37,404 bases of DNA from the NCBI GenBank assembly GCA_014799685.1, contig JAAVHN010000037.1, positions 20,457 through 57,860 on the forward strand, read 5' to 3'. A program made the position numbers and the translations under genes. Source of the stretch: Subdoligranulum sp. (GTDB lineage Bacteria > Bacillota > Clostridia > Oscillospirales > Ruminococcaceae). Under the pieces are notes generated by a model, which was not told the DNA's origin, ran no database searches, and saw nothing but the letters and a program-made list of their open reading frames with translations. Of this stretch, positions 33,636 through 37,404 are shown in pieces; positions within the stretch are counted from its first letter, which is position 1, and the number at the start of each line of letters is the position of its first letter.

Positions 33636-34067
33636 CGAATTATGCAATCCCATTTTCGGAATTTCACGATAAATTGGGCGGTCCGGTTCAGGAATCTCAA
33701 GCGATATCATCGCCTGCTCCGCCTTGCCGTGGATCCGGCGCTGTTCGCTGCAGATTTCGCAAAAGCGGATATACTGGTCGGTGATCGTTTTCTTGCCGGT
33801 ATCTTTCAGCACCCGGATCTTCACTTCCACATCGCCTTCCCCGCCGCCATACAGCGTGAACAAGCGTAACTCTACCGGCAGTTCGCGCGGTTCACCGACG
33901 TACACCATATAAAGTTCTGGTCGCGGGATGGAAACAGGTTTGGTCCCGTACAAGTCCCGTACAAATTATATTCGTGCCCTTCTGCATATTTTTTGTAGGT
34001 CTTGGCCGGATATAACAGAATCTGCAAGGAAATATTGACCGAGTGGGTTGACTGTGCCTTGATCAGT
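33636..34067 (-). pseudogene. Rpn-family gene copy with large internal deletion
   Basis: The minus-strand frame starting MYGTKPVSIPRPELYMVYVGEP closely matches the middle of the intact Rpn protein. After CSEQRRIHG it jumps directly to EQAMISLEIPEPDRPIYRE, which in the intact copy lies about 75 residues further on. The N-terminal half is missing beyond a recognisable KAQSTHSVNISL-like stretch up to about 34067. A short duplication of GTCCCGTACAA at 33942-33962 disrupts the frame between the two parts. Non-functional. Confidence 0.8.
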
Positions 34068-34232
34068 TTGCCCTATCGAATCGTGTCAGATCGTATGGCC
34101 ACGGAATTTGTGCAGATACCGTCTGCATAAATTCCCGATTGGGATCTGCCAAAGCAAATTTTGCCATATATTCAGATCCTGATCGAATAGCCCTTACTAC
34201 CCGGGATCGTAAAAATATCAATGTTTGTCTGT

Positions 34233-34575
34233 CTACCGGGCGATTTCATCTGCTGTGATGCGAATTTGCCCCTCATTTGTAATCATCGGAACACCGTCGC
34301 CATCCTGCGCCGCAGCTGCCGAAAAAAACGTGTCAGCCGCCTTGCAAAATGATCTCTTCAGTGTTTTCCGGCAGGTTGCTTTGACATTCCTCGTATTTCT
34401 CCCGGTTGAGCACACCATTCTCTGAGCCGCAAACGGTCAAAACGGAGAGGTCTGTACCTGTCAGAGTGGTTGCAGAACAGGCTGCCAACAAAATCAGGCC
34501 CTCCACCGCGTCACTATGCTTTGCAGCACAGGATGCTGTCATCGCCTCAACGGCGATTTTTTCAGCGTGATACAT
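34233..34575 (-). pseudogene. Alpha/beta-hydrolase remnant (C-terminal half)
   Basis: The minus-strand frame from 34575 reads AAKHSDAVEGLILLAACSA, DLSVLTVCGSENGVLNREKYEE and LPENTEEIILQGG, typical of small alpha/beta hydrolases. It then hits TGA where family members have the Cys of GGCHA, and a frameshift soon after moves to QDGDGVPMITNEGQIRITADEIA. The N-terminal half with the nucleophile elbow is missing. The fragment begins one base after the stop of the 720-residue membrane-protein gene. Confidence 0.75.
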
Positions 34576-34576
34576 T

Positions 34577-36739
34577 TTAACCAGCCAATTCTTCCGGAAC
34601 TTTCCCTTGTGCCTCCTCGATGCTTATATGCAGTAATTTAAATTGTTCTCCAATATAGAATAGACTTTTTGAAGACTGTTCAAACGCTTCGCATTCTCTC
34701 TCCGCAACTTCCATATAGGCCGTTCTCGACTCCGAATTTACAGGGAAGGTTTTGGCATATTCAAAATTTGAGTATGCGAATACCAACTGAACATAATAGC
34801 GAAATGACGTCTGTTCCTGGGCTTCCATCTGCCCCAAAGAGTTTATTTCCACATCAGAGGGCGCACGTTCCTCCCTATCAATTTGAAAAAACAGCTCACA
34901 AGCCTGCATCGCCTCTGGATATTTTCCCGCATTGAACAATTTGATTGACAGCAGTGCATATTCAAGATCAGAAAGGCCCTCTGGTATGTCAGCACCCGGT
35001 TCCGTAGTATCGGTCAAATCCAAACAGCTTTGCAGCAGCGTGCGGCATAACAACAACAGATCACGTTCTTCAGATTCGACCGAAAGCTCGTCCAAACGTT
35101 TTTCCACACGATTAAGAAGCTGCTCCACATCTTCCGAATCAAAATAGTCGCTGGATTGGTTTTTTAAATACCAAATCGTTTTCATTGCTACCAATTCTGC
35201 TTTCATTTCCTCATTCTGCAGAGGATCCTCCCCCACCTGAACAATGTAGCCCCACAATTCTTCATATCGGTTGGTAACAAAAAGATAGCGAATTAAGTAA
35301 ATTTCCTCTTCAGAAGTCAGCTTTCCCATCTGCTCAAGATTGAAAATTTCGCTGAGAACCTGCGATTCATTCTGGCCCATCAAATCGGCACAAATACAGC
35401 GAAGTATCTTCACCATAGCACTCTTGCCGTTAAAATGGCTATCGGCATTACAAAGAAGCTCATAGGCCTGCGGTATATTTTTATTTTCAGCAACCGCACA
35501 TGCCCCATACAAAATATACATGGAAAGGTTTTCTTCGCAGTCCAGAATTGTGCGTGCATCTTCCATCAGCAACTCATAAGACTCGCTACTTGCCCAGCTG
35601 TATATCCAAATTTTATAATTTGACAACGCAGTACTTTTTGACAGGTCAATTTTTTGTGACGGGTCATTTTTTTGTGACAGCAACATTTTTAGCGACTGTG
35701 AAATATAGTTTCGAGCTTCATTCCTGTCCCCTTTCTTAAAATAGGCAAATGCTATATTATTATAAAGGGCTGAATTTTCTCCAAAATATTGCTCATATTT
35801 TAAATATGCCGCAATTGCTTCATCCAGACATTCCGAACGGGTTACTCCTATATCAGAAAAGTAATATTCAAAGTAGTCATAAATCCAATCCCACATAGCC
35901 CCAATATACATCCAATCAGTGTTTGTATATCGTCCGGCCTGATAATATTCATATGCCTTACGCAAATAGTCGATGATTGTCATTCCCTCGGCATAAGTTC
36001 CATCAAAAATTGCTTTAATATACCCATTCAAACTGTTTGGCTCCTCATATTTTTCAGGTTCGGATGTACTATCAAAAGCATTGGAAGTAGATACTTGCGG
36101 AAAATCATCTGGATCTCCTGCCAGAAGCTCGCTCCCATCACCAATTTCGCGCAGTTTATCTCCGGTGAACTCGAAAGGATATGCCCGCAAACGGGAATTA
36201 ACAATAAAAGAAACGGCTTCTACCGGGAGTGGCAGTGTAGGGCGCTGTACTACACGGAAGGCTTCCACGAAAAATCCCAAACCGCTGACACAGATAGATA
36301 ATACAATAATTATACATATTGCACCCAACAGCAGCTTCTTTTTTCTAACTACCCGTAAACCCGCACTGGCAACTATAGAAATAAAAATCGGAATCAATAT
36401 ATTCCAGCCATAGAATTGGGCTACTCTTTTGAGTAGTATCCAGATATTCTCCCCCTGCGGAATAATATGAAACACAAAATCAATTAACACCAAATCAACG
36501 AGAAAAATCGCCATATAAAGAACAGAGAAAATCAAAATATATCTTATTATAAATGATACGGTAATTTGGTGGTTGTTGCTGAATCCTGATCGTAAATCAT
36601 CCCCTCTTCCAAATTTATTATCTTTTTCACTGGTCAAAATCTCCGTAAGAAGGGCAGTTGCAAGTGTAATCAATCCCAATAGCACATACCCTGCCGCTTT
36701 TGAGCTTTGAATAAACTCAATAAATCCTTGTAAGCTCAT
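34577..36739 (-). CDS. Large membrane protein with C-terminal TPR-like region
   Basis: A 720-residue protein of unknown function. About four transmembrane segments lie in the first 165 residues (roughly 15-35, 62-88, 108-130, 138-162). A Ser/Glu/Asp-rich linker (to about 225) leads into a long helical region with TPR/Sel1-like pairs, for example SALYNNIAFAYFKKGDRNEARNYISQSL and later LLSIKLFNAGKYPEAMQACELFF. Aromatic-rich helices near 245-290 precede the repeats. GGGGAGGA lies before the ATG at 36739; an ATG at 36754 overlaps that site and is rejected. The gene is clearly AT-richer than the pectin locus, which suggests transfer. No operon partner remains except the hydrolase remnant. Confidence 0.8.
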   Translation of the reverse strand: MSLQGFIEFIQSSKAAGYVLLGLITLATALLTEILTSEKDNKFGRGDDLRSGFSNNHQITVSFIIRYILIFSVLYMAIFLVDLVLIDFVFHIIPQGENIWILLKRVAQFYGWNILIPIFISIVASAGLRVVRKKKLLLGAICIIIVLSICVSGLGFFVEAFRVVQRPTLPLPVEAVSFIVNSRLRAYPFEFTGDKLREIGDGSELLAGDPDDFPQVSTSNAFDSTSEPEKYEEPNSLNGYIKAIFDGTYAEGMTIIDYLRKAYEYYQAGRYTNTDWMYIGAMWDWIYDYFEYYFSDIGVTRSECLDEAIAAYLKYEQYFGENSALYNNIAFAYFKKGDRNEARNYISQSLKMLLSQKNDPSQKIDLSKSTALSNYKIWIYSWASSESYELLMEDARTILDCEENLSMYILYGACAVAENKNIPQAYELLCNADSHFNGKSAMVKILRCICADLMGQNESQVLSEIFNLEQMGKLTSEEEIYLIRYLFVTNRYEELWGYIVQVGEDPLQNEEMKAELVAMKTIWYLKNQSSDYFDSEDVEQLLNRVEKRLDELSVESEERDLLLLCRTLLQSCLDLTDTTEPGADIPEGLSDLEYALLSIKLFNAGKYPEAMQACELFFQIDREERAPSDVEINSLGQMEAQEQTSFRYYVQLVFAYSNFEYAKTFPVNSESRTAYMEVAERECEAFEQSSKSLFYIGEQFKLLHISIEEAQGKVPEELAG
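35642..35677. repeat. Two tandem 18-base units inside the TPR-like gene
   Basis: Units 35642-35659 and 35660-35677 match at 16 of 18 positions and encode in-frame SQKNDP-SQKIDL, with a further partial unit after. A short slippage-prone tract. Confidence 0.7.
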
Positions 36740-37039
36740 AAAAATCCTCCCCATTTTTCAGTGTAATACTTTAACGAAGCGGTCATCAAAAATTCCCACA
36801 TGCTTCAGTATTAATAAACATATTTACAAAACATTATAAGGCAATATACAAAAAGTATTTTTATGTCGAAATAAGTCGAAAATATATATTTACAGTGTAG
36901 CATATATCAGAAAAACATAAAATTGACATATTAAATAAATGTAGGAGATTTTTTTAGCGGCGAGTGTAAAATTTATTTTTTGCAACACGGCTTAAATATT
37001 AAATTTTTGTGACCATATATAGCAATATGTTTGTAGCGT
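36740..37039. other. AT-rich gene-free region upstream of the membrane TPR gene
   Basis: No coding region is seen. A minus-strand promoter is possible near 36860-36885 (TTCGAC, 16 bases, TATATT), and the same region holds a direct repeat of ATTTCGAC spaced by TT. Another TATAAT-like box lies near 36835. None has both boxes close to consensus. Confidence 0.35.
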
Positions 37040-37290
37040 TTAGCTTTCCTGTTAGGAAACCCACACATCCACTGTACGGAATTCAGGTAGCAATAAAATT
37101 CGCGTCATATTACACACTTTTCCCGTCCCTATGCGGTCTTTATATGTAATTTCTATTCGTCGGCCTGCGATTTTGCCCGCCAAAGTTTTTCCCCTGGCAA
37201 CCGGTTTCCTTCAAATTCCACCTAGCGGTGGTCCCCCTGCTTTCATTTAACGCTTCCTGCTGCCGAGTGCGTAGCAGACTTTCACCCTAA
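37040..37290 (-). mobile_element. Fragment resembling group II intron domain I
   Basis: Read on the minus strand, the segment contains the ordered landmarks GACCACCGCTAGGTGGAAT, TTGAAGGAAACCGG, a GGGGAAAAACTTTGG arm, GACGAATAGAAATTACATAT and AAAGACCGCATAGGGACGGG, as in domain I of bacterial group II introns of Clostridia. Later ATATGACGCGAATTTTATTG and a GTACAGTGGATG stretch continue the pattern. No reverse-transcriptase frame, domain V or intron 3' end follows. It sits directly after the transposase terminus at 37308. Assignment rests on recalled motif order, not on a covariance search. Confidence 0.6.
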
Positions 37291-37307
37291 CTTCCCAGTG
37301 GATTCTA

Positions 37308-37404
37308 CTATACACATTCAAAGGCAATTGCGGCAAAGCCAAGAAATTCCATGATTTCTTTTTGCGTTTTGGTAGGCGGGTTGAGCAGGCGGCAGTTGTT
37401 TTCA
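37308..37404 (-). CDS. IS1634/IS4-like transposase, C-terminal end (cut by window edge)
   Basis: The last 32 codons of a minus-strand gene that continues beyond the window. The reading NNCRLLNPPTKTQKEIMEF...AFECV aligns with NNFRLLNPSTKMQREIIEQ...AFGCV, the end of the remnant at 30502, and both are followed by TAGTAGAATC and a CTGGGAA stretch. This marks a second copy of the same IS family, state unknown. Confidence 0.75.
   Translation of the reverse strand, partial: ENNCRLLNPPTKTQKEIMEFLGFAAIAFECV

Noticed and set aside
1-37404. CRISPR arrays, tRNA or rRNA genes
   Set aside because: No regularly spaced repeats, cloverleaf-type sequence or rRNA segments were seen in the window.

Overview
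The window looks like chromosome of a gut-type, Gram-positive, spore-former-lineage Clostridia (Oscillospiraceae/Ruminococcaceae-like). Pointers are strong AGGAGG ribosome sites, frequent GTG/TTG starts, lipoprotein solute-binding proteins, MsmK/UgpC-type sugar ATPases, a DUF3842 protein and a stand-alone Spo0A C-terminal domain. Bases 1 to about 30300 look GC-rich by eye. The right end is visibly AT-richer and carries mobile-element debris. The organism is an inference; no rRNA or other taxonomic marker is present.

Layout. (1) 1-4860, plus strand: a galactose/methyl-galactoside type ABC importer, mglB-mglA-mglC, with a promoter, a hairpin terminator/attenuator after the binding-protein gene and a bidirectional terminator at the end. 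MglC carries an unusual ~220-residue cytoplasmic coiled-coil-like extension. (2) 4891-7291, minus strand: a DUF3842 protein, a YghZ-type aldo/keto reductase with its own promoter, and a translationally coupled pair made of an XRE-type HTH protein (TTG start) and a Spo0A-C-like protein. (3) 7292-7903: gene-free, holding the terminator of the next operon and an orphan plus-strand promoter that overlaps a dyad. (4) 7904-24874, minus strand: one ~17 kb operon of 16 genes for uptake and cytoplasmic breakdown of pectin oligosaccharides. In order of transcription it encodes a small membrane protein, LplB- and YtcP/LplC-type permeases, a very large lipoprotein binding protein, two small membrane proteins, an MsmK-type ATPase, two more small membrane proteins, a GH28 polygalacturonase, a GH105 unsaturated-uronyl hydrolase, a second MsmK-type ATPase, a gluconate-5-dehydrogenase-like SDR, an alpha/beta esterase, a TIM-barrel isomerase and a GH31 glycosidase. 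(5) 25054-25914, plus strand: a divergent pectin methylesterase whose leader holds three tandem hairpins/palindromes. (6) 25916-30272: a LacI-family repressor (minus) divergent from uxaA and uxaB (plus). Two sigma-A promoters each have a TGTAA-N4-TTACA operator at the predicted start point. (7) 30300-37404: a mobile/decay zone with degenerate IS1634-like transposase copies at both ends, an intact Rpn-family nuclease gene and an internally deleted pseudogene copy, an IS3-family transposase in one uninterrupted frame, an alpha/beta-hydrolase pseudogene, a 720-residue membrane protein with a TPR-like region, and a fragment resembling group II intron domain I.

How the genes fit together (inference from families). 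None of the carbohydrate-active enzymes shows a signal peptide. The model is therefore import of methylated, acetylated or lyase-cut galacturonan/rhamnogalacturonan oligomers by the lipoprotein-permease system, then intracellular de-esterification (CE8, esterase), chain cleavage (GH28), removal of unsaturated ends (GH105) and trimming by GH31. Tagaturonate reductase (UxaB) and altronate dehydratase (UxaA) would carry galacturonate towards 2-keto-3-deoxygluconate. Uronate isomerase (UxaC), KDG kinase and KDPG aldolase are not in the window and must be elsewhere if the pathway is complete.

Most worth a second look: the five small unassigned membrane proteins and the duplicate ATPase inside the pectin operon; the palindromic leader of the methylesterase gene; the two-operator LacI architecture; the coiled-coil MglC; and the Rpn gene/pseudogene pair.
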